A stretch of DNA of 7,512 nt from Chloroflexota bacterium (GTDB taxonomy: Bacteria > Chloroflexota > Anaerolineae > Anaerolineales > Villigracilaceae), in the NCBI GenBank assembly GCA_021823555.1, contig JAKANW010000127.1, positions 1-7,512 of the forward strand. The letters run 5' to 3'. The notes under the pieces are model-generated. The model was given only the letters and a program-made list of their open reading frames with translations. It ran no database searches and was not told the DNA's origin. This document shows, one piece after another, positions 1 through 7,178 of this stretch (the first letter of the stretch is position 1; every line of letters starts with the position of its first letter). The position numbers and the translations under genes are program-made.

Positions 1-1
1 C

Positions 2-1153
2 CCGCTGAGTGACGAGCATAAAATGATCCGCGATACGGCGCGCGATTTCGCCCAAAAAGAGATTGCCCCTGTCGCTGCCGAACTGGATGAAAGCGGAGAG
101 TTCCCAATTGCCACGATCAGGAAGATGGGCGCGATGGGCTTTATGGGCATCGAAGTTCCCGAAGAATACGGTGGGGCAGGCATGGACACGCTCTCGTATG
201 TGCTGGCGTTGGAGGAAATTTGCAAAGTGGACGCTTCGCATGGCGTGGTCATGTCGGTCAATAATTCCCTGTACTGTCATGGCATCATGAAGTTCGGCAC
301 AGAGGAACAGAAAAAGAAGTTCATCACCCCGGTGGCCTCCGGTGAAGCCATCGGGGCTTATTCATTGACCGAACCCATGTCCGGCTCGGACGCGGGCACC
401 ATGCGTTCGCGCGCCGCGCGTGACGGCAATTTTTATGTCTTGAACGGACGCAAGTCCTGGGTTACCAGTGGCCCGGTGGCCGATTATTTCGTGGTATTCG
501 TGATGACCGATCCAGCCAAGAAACAGAAGGGCATCTCCGCCTTTCTGGTGGACGCCAAGAACGCTCCCGGCCTCACCCGCGGCAAAAAGGAACCCAAACT
601 CGGCATCCGCGCCTCCGCCACCAGTGAACTGATCTTCGAGAATTGCCGCATCCCCGCTGAGAACCTGCTCGGTCAGGAAGGCGATGGCTTCAAGATCGCC
701 ATGACCGTGTTGGATGTGGGACGCATCGGCATCGGCGCACAGGCGCTGGGCATCGCCGAAGCAGCCTACGAAGCCGCCCGATCCTATGCTGTCGAACGCG
801 AAGCCTTCGGGCAGAAGATCGGCGAGTTCCAGGGTACCGGCTTCAAGATCGCCGACATGAAGACCCGCATCGAAGCCTCCCGCCTGCTCATCTACAACGC
901 AGCCCTGGCAAAGGAACGCTCCAAGCAGACTGGCGAACGCTTCACGCTGCAATCTTCGATGGCCAAGTTGTTCGCCTCCGAAACGGCCATGTTCTGCGCC
1001 CACGCTGCAGTTCAGATCCATGGCGGGATGGGATATAGCAAGGAATTGCCTGTGGAACGTTATTTCCGCGATGCCAAGATCACCGAAATTTATGAAGGAA
1101 CAAGCGAGATCCAGCGCCTGGTCATTTCTCGCAGCGAGTTGGGTCTAAAGTAA
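2..1153 (+). CDS. Acyl-CoA dehydrogenase, short-chain/butyryl-CoA type (5'-partial)
   Basis: Flavin (FAD) enzyme that oxidises an acyl-CoA to the trans-2-enoyl-CoA and passes electrons to electron-transfer flavoprotein; cytoplasmic, in fatty-acid or branched-chain acyl-CoA breakdown. The reading frame is open to the left edge: the seven codons before the ATG at 23 read PLSDEHK, which fits the normal family N-terminus (LS-E-H-x-M-I-R), so the ATG at 23 is internal and the true start lies just outside. Both family signatures are present: [11 protein letters not shown] (about 363-395) and the QIHGGMGY block with E-R-Y-F-R-D-A (about 1013-1078). The catalytic base is the Glu of YEGTSE, codon 1094-1096. 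The 383 visible codons fit the usual length of about 380, so only a few residues are missing. No frameshift is seen. It ends 6 bases before the next gene. The family is certain; chain-length preference is not readable from sequence. Confidence 0.96.
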   Translation, partial: PLSDEHKMIRDTARDFAQKEIAPVAAELDESGEFPIATIRKMGAMGFMGIEVPEEYGGAGMDTLSYVLALEEICKVDASHGVVMSVNNSLYCHGIMKFGTEEQKKKFITPVASGEAIGAYSLTEPMSGSDAGTMRSRAARDGNFYVLNGRKSWVTSGPVADYFVVFVMTDPAKKQKGISAFLVDAKNAPGLTRGKKEPKLGIRASATSELIFENCRIPAENLLGQEGDGFKIAMTVLDVGRIGIGAQALGIAEAAYEAARSYAVEREAFGQKIGEFQGTGFKIADMKTRIEASRLLIYNAALAKERSKQTGERFTLQSSMAKLFASETAMFCAHAAVQIHGGMGYSKELPVERYFRDAKITEIYEGTSEIQRLVISRSELGLK

Positions 1154-1159
1154 TTCTCA

Positions 1160-4069
1160 ATGGATGAAATCCCACTGTGGTCGCTGCTTCCATCCCTGGC
1201 CGCGCTGGCGATCGCGCTGGCGCTGCAGGTTGTGGCGCGCCGCAAAAAATGGACCGATCCGCCCGAAGAGGGCGAACCAACTCCGGTCAGCGCGCGTGAA
1301 GCGGAAAGCCCATCCACTGGTGGAGATTTCAAGAAACGATTAGAACAATTCGTCTCCCGGCGGCGCTGGGAATTGACATTGGCAGGTGTAGTACTGGCCA
1401 TCGTCTTGTACCTGGTCCTTCTGGCGCCCGTACAGATGACCGGCAAGGTATCCATTGAACCTAACATGCCGGGCAGGCCCTTCTTCTTCCTGCACTGGCA
1501 GCGCAATACGTTAAGTGTGTTCTTCGGTCAAGCTGGTATATTCTGCAACCTGCTGACCGGCCTGCTATCCCTGGCATTGGTCATCGTTGGCATCCTGCGC
1601 CGTTCCCCCCGCAAACTACAAAGCGGACTGTTGTGGTCGCTGTTAAGCCTGGCGGCATCCGGGCAATGGTATCTCGCCGTCGGCCCCCAACGGACTTACG
1701 GCGTGCTGCTTTACCTGCTGGTGGTACTCGGATTCCTGCTGTGGGCAGTCCTGGGTAGGGAACGCATCCAGAAATACATCAACCAGCCCATACCGGTCTC
1801 TCGCAGCCTGGAAATTGTGCTGGTGATCATTGTCACGGCATTAGCCACTTTTAGCCGCTTATATCAACTGCCCACCATCCCATATGGGATAGAAGGCGAC
1901 GAGGCCAAATGGACCGCTGAAATCGTAGACCTTGGACTACGCGGCGAGGTGGACCTCACCGGCCTGTATCATCGCGATGCCCTGCCCGTCAGCTTTTATA
2001 TGCAGATCTTGTTCCATAAACTGTTCGGGCCTTCCATTTTCTCGGCGCGCCTCGAAGTAGCCGTCTTCAGCATCCTGGCGACGCTGGTCTTCTACCTGCT
2101 CCTGCGCCAACTGACATCCATTCCGCTGGCCTTGCTGGCCAGTTGGCTGTTGAGCGCATCCATATTCGACATCAGCGCCAGCCGCCTGGCCAACGTGGAG
2201 AGCCACGTCAAGCTGTGGCCGATCCTGACCTTGGCGCTGCTGGCCTGGGCCGTCCACACAAAACACTGGCCGATTTATGCCATCAGCGGCGTGGCGCTGG
2301 TGCTTGGCCTGTTGACGTATGACACCGTCTGGCCCCTGTTGATCGTTGCCATCCTCATTGCGGTCATCGAGATCGCCCGCCAGCCGATCAAAGTGGAGGA
2401 AAAAGTCCGCCAGTTGACAGCACTGCTGGCGCCCTCTTTGCTGGCTATACCCTTCCTTGCGCCCTACTTCGCCAGCCGCATCAGTTACTATCAACTCAGT
2501 GACAAGGATTGGCAGCAGGGCTTGGCCACTTTATGGGGCTATTTCACCGAAGTTATGAGCAGCATCTACGTTTATACAAACCCGGACTTTTTGTATAACC
2601 GCTTCGGTCCGCTGCTCAACGCTTTCCTGCTGCCCTGGCTGGCTCTCGGATTCGTGACTGCCATTGCCAGCATCCGCCAGCGCCTCTCTTACTGGACCCT
2701 GATCTGGGGCGCGCTCTTTATCTTTCCCGTCCCGATAGCTGCCCATTCGCCCCTGGGGCGAGTATATTATCCCGGCCTGCCAGCCATATACGTCCTGGTT
2801 GCCTTCGGGATGTTTCTCTTTGCCAGGGACAGCCTGCACATCCTAGGCAAGGTATTCGCCCCGCTGGTGATAACCATCTTTGCGGTGACATTGATCTGGC
2901 TAGCGCTCTTCAACTTGTACATTTACTTCAATGAGGTGACCGACGGCGCAGACCGCCAGATGCGGCGTGAGATCGGGGAGATTGCCGCGCAGGCAGCCGG
3001 CCCGGATAACTTGATCGTCCTGCCATCCGTCCCACATGCAGATGAGCCGCTCAATAACGAATACCAGATGATCGAGCTGTTCATGCTCAAGAAAATCCCC
3101 GCCAGCCAGATTGCAGCCTCCTATCGCTACGTGGCGCTGGGGGACCTTCTGCCGGCCCTGCCGCATGGGTTGACCAGTCGCCCCAACCTGGAGATCATCC
3201 TGGATAAAACCACCGACAATGATCGCGAAAAACGCGACGCACTCGCCAAGGCTCTGCAAACCTGCTATCCCGAAGGACAGCTTTTCCCGGGCGCTTTCTT
3301 TGATCGGTTCAGCCTGAACAAAGCGGCGCTGGACTCCCCAGCCTGCATCAGCGCAGACCTGACCCTGAATATCGATTCCCCGCGCCAGGTGAGTTGGTCC
3401 CTGTCCCAGGGCGCAGCTACAGGGATTTCGCTAAAATGTGAAATGCAGCAGGTGGATCACACCTGGATCGAAGCCGAAACCCTGGCACCCTCCCCCGGCT
3501 GGCAATCGGAGACTTCCTTTGCTTCGGGCTGGAGCGGTAATGGCTTCCTGATGGATAATTATGGCAGCCAGCCTATGCAGTACAACTACGTATCCTCTAC
3601 CGACCAACCGGTCTACGCCTGGGTGCGTTCCTATAAGCGCGCCGTGGATAACTCACCCGGTCAGATCGCTATCAACGGACAGATGGAGACCTTCGCAGCC
3701 ACAGATGAAAACCATCTCAACCAGTGGATATGGGAGCGTCTTGGTCCCTTCCAGGTAAATGAGGGAGACAACAACCTGTCGCTGGCGCGGCCCTACCTAG
3801 ACGATCCAATGCACTTCATGGCGCTCTTCATTGACTCACTGGTCATCACACCGGCTGCAAACTTCCAGCCGGATCAGGCCCACTATCTGCCGCTGCCACC
3901 CATCCAATATCATTTTGGGCTGGAGCAAAACCATGGCCAGATCACGCTCGACTTCGCCCCTGGCGTGTACGAGTGCCGCGCGGAAGCCGAGACCAAGCTA
4001 ATGCTGGTGGATGCGTTTGGGAACTCACCCGTCGAGTCGAACACTGTCTTGTTGGATATCAAACACTGA
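1160..4069 (+). CDS. GT39-like (GT-C fold) membrane glycosyltransferase with N-terminal helix extension and C-terminal CBM-like domain
   Basis: Probable polyprenyl-phosphate-sugar-dependent glycosyltransferase acting on the outer face of the cytoplasmic membrane; donor and acceptor unknown. Of 969 residues, about 1-590 hold some 16 hydrophobic segments. The GT-C landmark is the acidic pair in IEGDEAKW (D247, E248; codons 1898-1903) just after the helix at 216-234, matching the first outer loop of PMT/ArnT relatives. HSPLGRVYYPGLP near 529-541 resembles the late conserved Arg-containing stretch of GT39 proteins. Residues 1-215 are extra: about five helices and a charged, Pro-rich linker (28-70). 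After the last helix (566-588) comes a soluble tail of about 380 residues, including a beta-rich CBM6/35-like part (about 769-898, opening W-I-E-A-E). The ATG at 1160 is the only early start in frame; its Shine-Dalgarno is poor (AAAG, 1147-1150), suggesting coupling to the upstream gene. Glycosyltransferase class is well supported; specificity is not. Confidence 0.85.
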   Translation: MDEIPLWSLLPSLAALAIALALQVVARRKKWTDPPEEGEPTPVSAREAESPSTGGDFKKRLEQFVSRRRWELTLAGVVLAIVLYLVLLAPVQMTGKVSIEPNMPGRPFFFLHWQRNTLSVFFGQAGIFCNLLTGLLSLALVIVGILRRSPRKLQSGLLWSLLSLAASGQWYLAVGPQRTYGVLLYLLVVLGFLLWAVLGRERIQKYINQPIPVSRSLEIVLVIIVTALATFSRLYQLPTIPYGIEGDEAKWTAEIVDLGLRGEVDLTGLYHRDALPVSFYMQILFHKLFGPSIFSARLEVAVFSILATLVFYLLLRQLTSIPLALLASWLLSASIFDISASRLANVESHVKLWPILTLALLAWAVHTKHWPIYAISGVALVLGLLTYDTVWPLLIVAILIAVIEIARQPIKVEEKVRQLTALLAPSLLAIPFLAPYFASRISYYQLSDKDWQQGLATLWGYFTEVMSSIYVYTNPDFLYNRFGPLLNAFLLPWLALGFVTAIASIRQRLSYWTLIWGALFIFPVPIAAHSPLGRVYYPGLPAIYVLVAFGMFLFARDSLHILGKVFAPLVITIFAVTLIWLALFNLYIYFNEVTDGADRQMRREIGEIAAQAAGPDNLIVLPSVPHADEPLNNEYQMIELFMLKKIPASQIAASYRYVALGDLLPALPHGLTSRPNLEIILDKTTDNDREKRDALAKALQTCYPEGQLFPGAFFDRFSLNKAALDSPACISADLTLNIDSPRQVSWSLSQGAATGISLKCEMQQVDHTWIEAETLAPSPGWQSETSFASGWSGNGFLMDNYGSQPMQYNYVSSTDQPVYAWVRSYKRAVDNSPGQIAINGQMETFAATDENHLNQWIWERLGPFQVNEGDNNLSLARPYLDDPMHFMALFIDSLVITPAANFQPDQAHYLPLPPIQYHFGLEQNHGQITLDFAPGVYECRAEAETKLMLVDAFGNSPVESNTVLLDIKH
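3464..3859 (+). other. CBM6/35-like beta-sandwich domain within the GT39-like protein
   Basis: Residues about 769-900 of the GT39-like protein. The stretch begins with WIEAE, the usual opening of CBM6/CBM35-type carbohydrate-binding modules, where acidic residues often bind calcium. It continues with a Gly/Ser/Trp-rich segment (ASGWSGNGFLMDN), alternating strand patterns (VYAWVRSYKR; then WERLGPFQV) and closes with FIDSLVITP, typical of the last strand of such modules. By topology it would lie outside the membrane, so it could bind the glycan acceptor or product. The domain type is inferred from pattern alone; a related jelly-roll or Ig-like fold is possible. Confidence 0.55.
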
Positions 4070-4079
4070 AAGCCAAAAA

Positions 4080-5108
4080 ATGAAAGCTGTTCTTTTCCAT
4101 CAACACGGAGGACCCGAAGTCCTTCAATACACCGATTTTCCAACGCCCGAGCCGGGAGCCGGCCAAGTGCTGGTAAAATTGCACGCCGCCTCGCTCAACC
4201 GCGTGGATGTCACAGTGCGTAACGGCTGGCTTGGGTTAAAGCTGGAAATGCCGCACATCAACGGCGCAGACGGCGCAGGGGAAGTGGCCGCGCTCGGCGA
4301 TGGCGTGGACGGGTTCCAGGTCGGCGAGCACGTGGTCATCAATGCCAACATCGGCTGCGGGAGCTGCGAATACTGCCTGAAAGGCCAGGACAACCTGTGC
4401 AGCAACTGGCACTTGCTGGGCGAAACCATACGCGGCACCTACGCCGAATACATTGCCGTGCCTGCCCGCCAACTCTATCGCCTGCCGGAAGCGTTTGATG
4501 ATCACATCGCGGCCGCGGGCGCGCTGGTTTTTCAGACCGCCTGGCATTCGCTCATTACACGCGGTGGCTTGAAGGCCGGGGAAACGGTGGTCATCGTCGG
4601 CGCGGGGGGCGGGGTCAATACTGCCAGCTTGCAGATCGCCAAATTTAACGGCGCGCAGGTCATCGTCGTAGGCTCGGATGCGAGGAAACTCGCCAAAGCC
4701 GAAGCCTTCGGAGCCGACATCCTGATTGACCGGTCGAAGGAGCAGGATTGGTCAAAGGCTGTTTATCTGGCCACGGGCAAGCGCGGCGCGGATATCGCCG
4801 TGGACAACGTCGGCACGACTTTCCCGCTCAGCCTGCGCACCTTGCGCAAGGGCGGGCGGCTGCTCACGGTAGGCAGTAGCGGCGGCCCAAAGTTCGAAAT
4901 TGACAACCGCTATATTTTCGCCAAACACTTGAGCCTGTTGGGTTCAACGATGAGCACGATCGAGGAATTTACCCACGTCATGGACTTGATCGTGGCAGGC
5001 AAACTGCACCCTGACATGGACAAGACCTTCCCATTAAAGGATGCCGCCGCCGCGCAGGAACGCTTGGCGCGCGGCGAGCAGTTTGGGAAAATCACGCTGG
5101 CAATCTAA
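4080..5108 (+). CDS. Zinc-binding MDR-family dehydrogenase/quinone oxidoreductase-like
   Basis: Medium-chain dehydrogenase/reductase of 342 residues, the normal length; cytoplasmic, NAD(P)-dependent; substrate unknown. The N-terminal GroES-like domain (1-130) opens MKAVLFHQHGGPEVL, typical of the family. A four-Cys structural zinc site is complete: C93, C96, C99 and C107. The catalytic zinc ligands are not: the Cys position of the usual G-x-C-x-x-D is N40 in SLNRVD, and the GHE motif reads GAD (62-64). The Rossmann domain has GAGGGVNTAS (174-183). The end of its second strand is VVGSDARK, with Ser rather than Asp/Glu, which leans towards NADPH. The ATG at 4080 is chosen because family homology begins there; the frame is open further left, but those 23 codons overlap the previous gene's end and look unrelated. 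Ribosome site weak (GAAAG, 4068-4072). It lies 10 bases after the GT39-like gene and 15 before the next. A reductase of quinones or enones is more likely than a classical zinc alcohol dehydrogenase. Confidence 0.92.
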   Translation: MKAVLFHQHGGPEVLQYTDFPTPEPGAGQVLVKLHAASLNRVDVTVRNGWLGLKLEMPHINGADGAGEVAALGDGVDGFQVGEHVVINANIGCGSCEYCLKGQDNLCSNWHLLGETIRGTYAEYIAVPARQLYRLPEAFDDHIAAAGALVFQTAWHSLITRGGLKAGETVVIVGAGGGVNTASLQIAKFNGAQVIVVGSDARKLAKAEAFGADILIDRSKEQDWSKAVYLATGKRGADIAVDNVGTTFPLSLRTLRKGGRLLTVGSSGGPKFEIDNRYIFAKHLSLLGSTMSTIEEFTHVMDLIVAGKLHPDMDKTFPLKDAAAAQERLARGEQFGKITLAI

Positions 5109-5113
5109 ATCAC

Positions 5114-5119
5114 GGAGAG
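5114..5119 (+). promoter_or_regulatory. Ribosome binding site (GGAGAG) for the second GT-C gene
   Basis: GGAGAG in the short gap after the MDR gene, 4 bases before the TTG at 5124. It supports the TTG start, although the spacing is tight. A second purine run, GAGAG at 5132-5136, lies 5 bases before an in-frame ATG at 5142, so the start is not settled. Confidence 0.55.
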
Positions 5120-5123
5120 TATT

Positions 5124-7178
5124 TTGCAATTGAGAGAATTCATGAAACGCGTCGCCTGGTTCGAAGTTGCATTGGTGCTGGCAATCCTGGCGATCCATTT
5201 GTATGCCGCCACTTCGGACGCCTACAATTTTCCCGCCAATTGGTTTACCCGCGATGACGCATATTACTATTTCAAAGTCGCGCAAAACATTACCGCCGGG
5301 CTTGGCAGCACCTTCGACGGCATCAACCCGACCAACGGCTACCATCCCCTGTGGCTGCTGGTTTGCATTCCCATTTTTCTATTGGCTCATTTCGATTTGA
5401 TCCTGCCCCTGCGCCTGTTGCTGCTGGTCCAGGGCGGTTTGAGCGCGGCTACTGCATTGTTGATCTACCGGCTTGTAAAAGGGACCATCTCACAGCCGCT
5501 AGGCATACTGGCAGCTACGTGGTGGGCCTTCAACCTCTACATCCATAACGTCATGTATGAGTACGGATTGGAGACCGGACTGGCCTCCTTCACAACTATG
5601 CTGCTGGTCTACCAATTGTGGAAGTTCGAGCGCAATTGGAGGAAAAGCCCGTTCACGCGCGGACAAGTAGCTGGTCTCGCTATCTTCGCGTTGCTGGCCC
5701 TGTTCAGCCGCCTCGACCTGGTCTTCCTGGTACTGCTGGCGGGGATATGGATCATCTTGCGCGGCACCCCCATGCGCACCCTGCTCCTGCTGGACATGCT
5801 CGTTGCCATCGTCAGCGTGCTGGCAAGCTTTGTCATCCGCCTTGGCCTGCCCGAATACTACCCGTATTCGACGGCGGCCATCACGATGATCGTTATTTCA
5901 GTGCTGACAAGAATCGTGCTGTATTTCTTCCTCGAGTTGTACCAGCCGCCTCACACGCAATCCATCGTGCGTACGATCCGCCAAGTGGCTGTCGCCGTAA
6001 CCGGCAGCAGCCTGCTGACCGGCCTGGCAATGCTGGCTGTCTCAACATGGGTCGGCGGGTTTCCGCGTATTGCGCTCCTGTACGATTTTGCCTTCAACCT
6101 GATCGGAACCCTGCTCCTGCGTCTGCTGGCCCTGCTTTTCAGCCAGAACACGAACCGCACCCCCCTGCCGCCATTGGAGGTATTGAATACCAAGTGGAAA
6201 CAATGGCTGGAGGAAGGGCTTATCTATTATGGGGTTACCGGCGGCGCGTTGGGCGTCTATTTGCTGGCAAATAAGATCTTCATCGGCAGCGCCATGCCCA
6301 TCAGCGGGGAGATCAAAAGGTGGTGGGGAAACTTCGGCTCACGCGTCTATAGCGGGTCGGCGCGCACCCCGCTCTCTTTCTGGCTGGTGGACTTCCAGAA
6401 TGACTTCAACGTCTGGCGGCCGCTCACCTCCTGGCTGGCCAAGCTCAGCCAATGGATCGCTGTGCAGCGCGGTCTGTATAAACCTGACAACGTTTATATC
6501 ATCCTGCTGGGTTCAGTCGCTCTCCTTTTACTGGTAATCGCCCTGCTCAACCGGCGCAAGGCAGTGCGGGCGGCCACGCAACTCGGCCTGCCTCTCCTGC
6601 TCTCAGCTTCCATCGTGCAAGCCATCTCATACAATATGACGGGATATTCCTCGCTCAAGGAATGGTACTGGATCACGGAGCCATTGCTGCTCCTGCTGGG
6701 AGTCTGCCTGGCCGCGGGTATCCTGCTCCGGCCTTTTCAGAAATACCCTGTCTTCCGGCTGGCGCAGTGGGTGCTGGTGGCGGCTATCAGCCTGCAAACC
6801 GTTTATATCTTTACAGCGGTCACTGTGGAGCGCATGCCGCATGGGTTGTATGGTCCCAACCTGCCCTACCTGGATTCTGTCCGCTTTCTGGAAGAACGGA
6901 CCCCGGCTGGCGCCATGATCGGTATGACAGGCGGAGGCAACGTTGCGTATTACATCAAGGATCGCACCATCGTGAACATGGATGGGTTGATCAACAGCCC
7001 GGCCTATTTTGAAGCATTGAAGAACGGAAATGGCAATGCCTACATGGCCCGCATCGGCCTTGACTATATCTTTTCCAACTCGAGCATCCTGGCAGGCCCG
7101 CCCTATCGCAGCCAGTTCAAAACAGGCGCCGTGGTTGACCGGTACGGAGGAAAATCCCTGATGGAGTTTCTGCCGTGA
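5124..7178 (+). CDS. Polytopic GT-C-type membrane protein, putative glycosyltransferase
   Basis: Membrane protein of 684 residues (TTG start) or 678 (ATG at 5142), with about 14-15 hydrophobic segments up to residue 566 and a soluble tail of about 118 residues. After helix 1 (about 12-29) the first outer loop carries FTRDDAYYYF; D44-D45 (codons 5253-5258) sit where GT-C enzymes hold their catalytic acid. The following GINPTNGYHPLW (67-77) is a motif I associate with a family of bacterial GT-C-like proteins often labelled hypothetical. Other landmarks are FSRLDLVF (194-201), GSAMPISGEIKRW (388-400), and in the tail GGGNVAYYIKDR, VNMDGLINS and GLDYIF. The likely role is transfer of a sugar from a polyprenyl carrier to an envelope glycan, but substrates are unknown. 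It shows no CBM-like addition and little resemblance to the GT39-like neighbour beyond the general fold. The preceding MDR gene ends 15 bases before it; the next gene overlaps its stop codon. Confidence 0.8.
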   Translation: MQLREFMKRVAWFEVALVLAILAIHLYAATSDAYNFPANWFTRDDAYYYFKVAQNITAGLGSTFDGINPTNGYHPLWLLVCIPIFLLAHFDLILPLRLLLLVQGGLSAATALLIYRLVKGTISQPLGILAATWWAFNLYIHNVMYEYGLETGLASFTTMLLVYQLWKFERNWRKSPFTRGQVAGLAIFALLALFSRLDLVFLVLLAGIWIILRGTPMRTLLLLDMLVAIVSVLASFVIRLGLPEYYPYSTAAITMIVISVLTRIVLYFFLELYQPPHTQSIVRTIRQVAVAVTGSSLLTGLAMLAVSTWVGGFPRIALLYDFAFNLIGTLLLRLLALLFSQNTNRTPLPPLEVLNTKWKQWLEEGLIYYGVTGGALGVYLLANKIFIGSAMPISGEIKRWWGNFGSRVYSGSARTPLSFWLVDFQNDFNVWRPLTSWLAKLSQWIAVQRGLYKPDNVYIILLGSVALLLLVIALLNRRKAVRAATQLGLPLLLSASIVQAISYNMTGYSSLKEWYWITEPLLLLLGVCLAAGILLRPFQKYPVFRLAQWVLVAAISLQTVYIFTAVTVERMPHGLYGPNLPYLDSVRFLEERTPAGAMIGMTGGGNVAYYIKDRTIVNMDGLINSPAYFEALKNGNGNAYMARIGLDYIFSNSSILAGPPYRSQFKTGAVVDRYGGKSLMEFLP
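7163..7166 (+). promoter_or_regulatory. Ribosome binding site (GGAG) for the small membrane protein
   Basis: GGAG inside the last codons of the second GT-C gene, 8 bases before the GTG at 7175. The good spacing supports that GTG as the start and suggests translation is coupled to the upstream gene. Confidence 0.6.

Noticed and set aside
23..25. ATG at 23 as the true start of the acyl-CoA dehydrogenase
   Set aside because: The frame is open to the left edge and the upstream residues match the conserved family N-terminus, so the gene is cut by the window.
362..1021. Long antisense open frame (219 codons) opposite the acyl-CoA dehydrogenase
   Set aside because: It lies wholly within a gene with clear catalytic motifs, its protein is of no recognisable kind, and such frames arise from codon bias in GC-rich genes.
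1373..1401. TTGACA (1373-1378) as a promoter -35 box
   Set aside because: It is inside the coding region of the GT39-like gene and no acceptable -10 box lies 16-18 bases downstream.
1937..2494. Antisense open frame (185 codons) opposite the GT39-like gene
   Set aside because: Composition is extreme (Gln/Asp/Gly-rich), as expected for the complement of hydrophobic helix codons; no ribosome site or family resemblance.
4011..4079. Longer N-terminus for the MDR dehydrogenase from the ATG at 4011
   Set aside because: The added 23 residues overlap the end of the GT39-like gene in another frame and do not look like the family; homology begins exactly at the ATG at 4080.
5618..6274. Second forward frame (218 codons) inside the second GT-C gene
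   Set aside because: Pro/Arg/His-rich translation with no domain pattern, while the overlapping frame is a continuous membrane protein with motifs on both sides.
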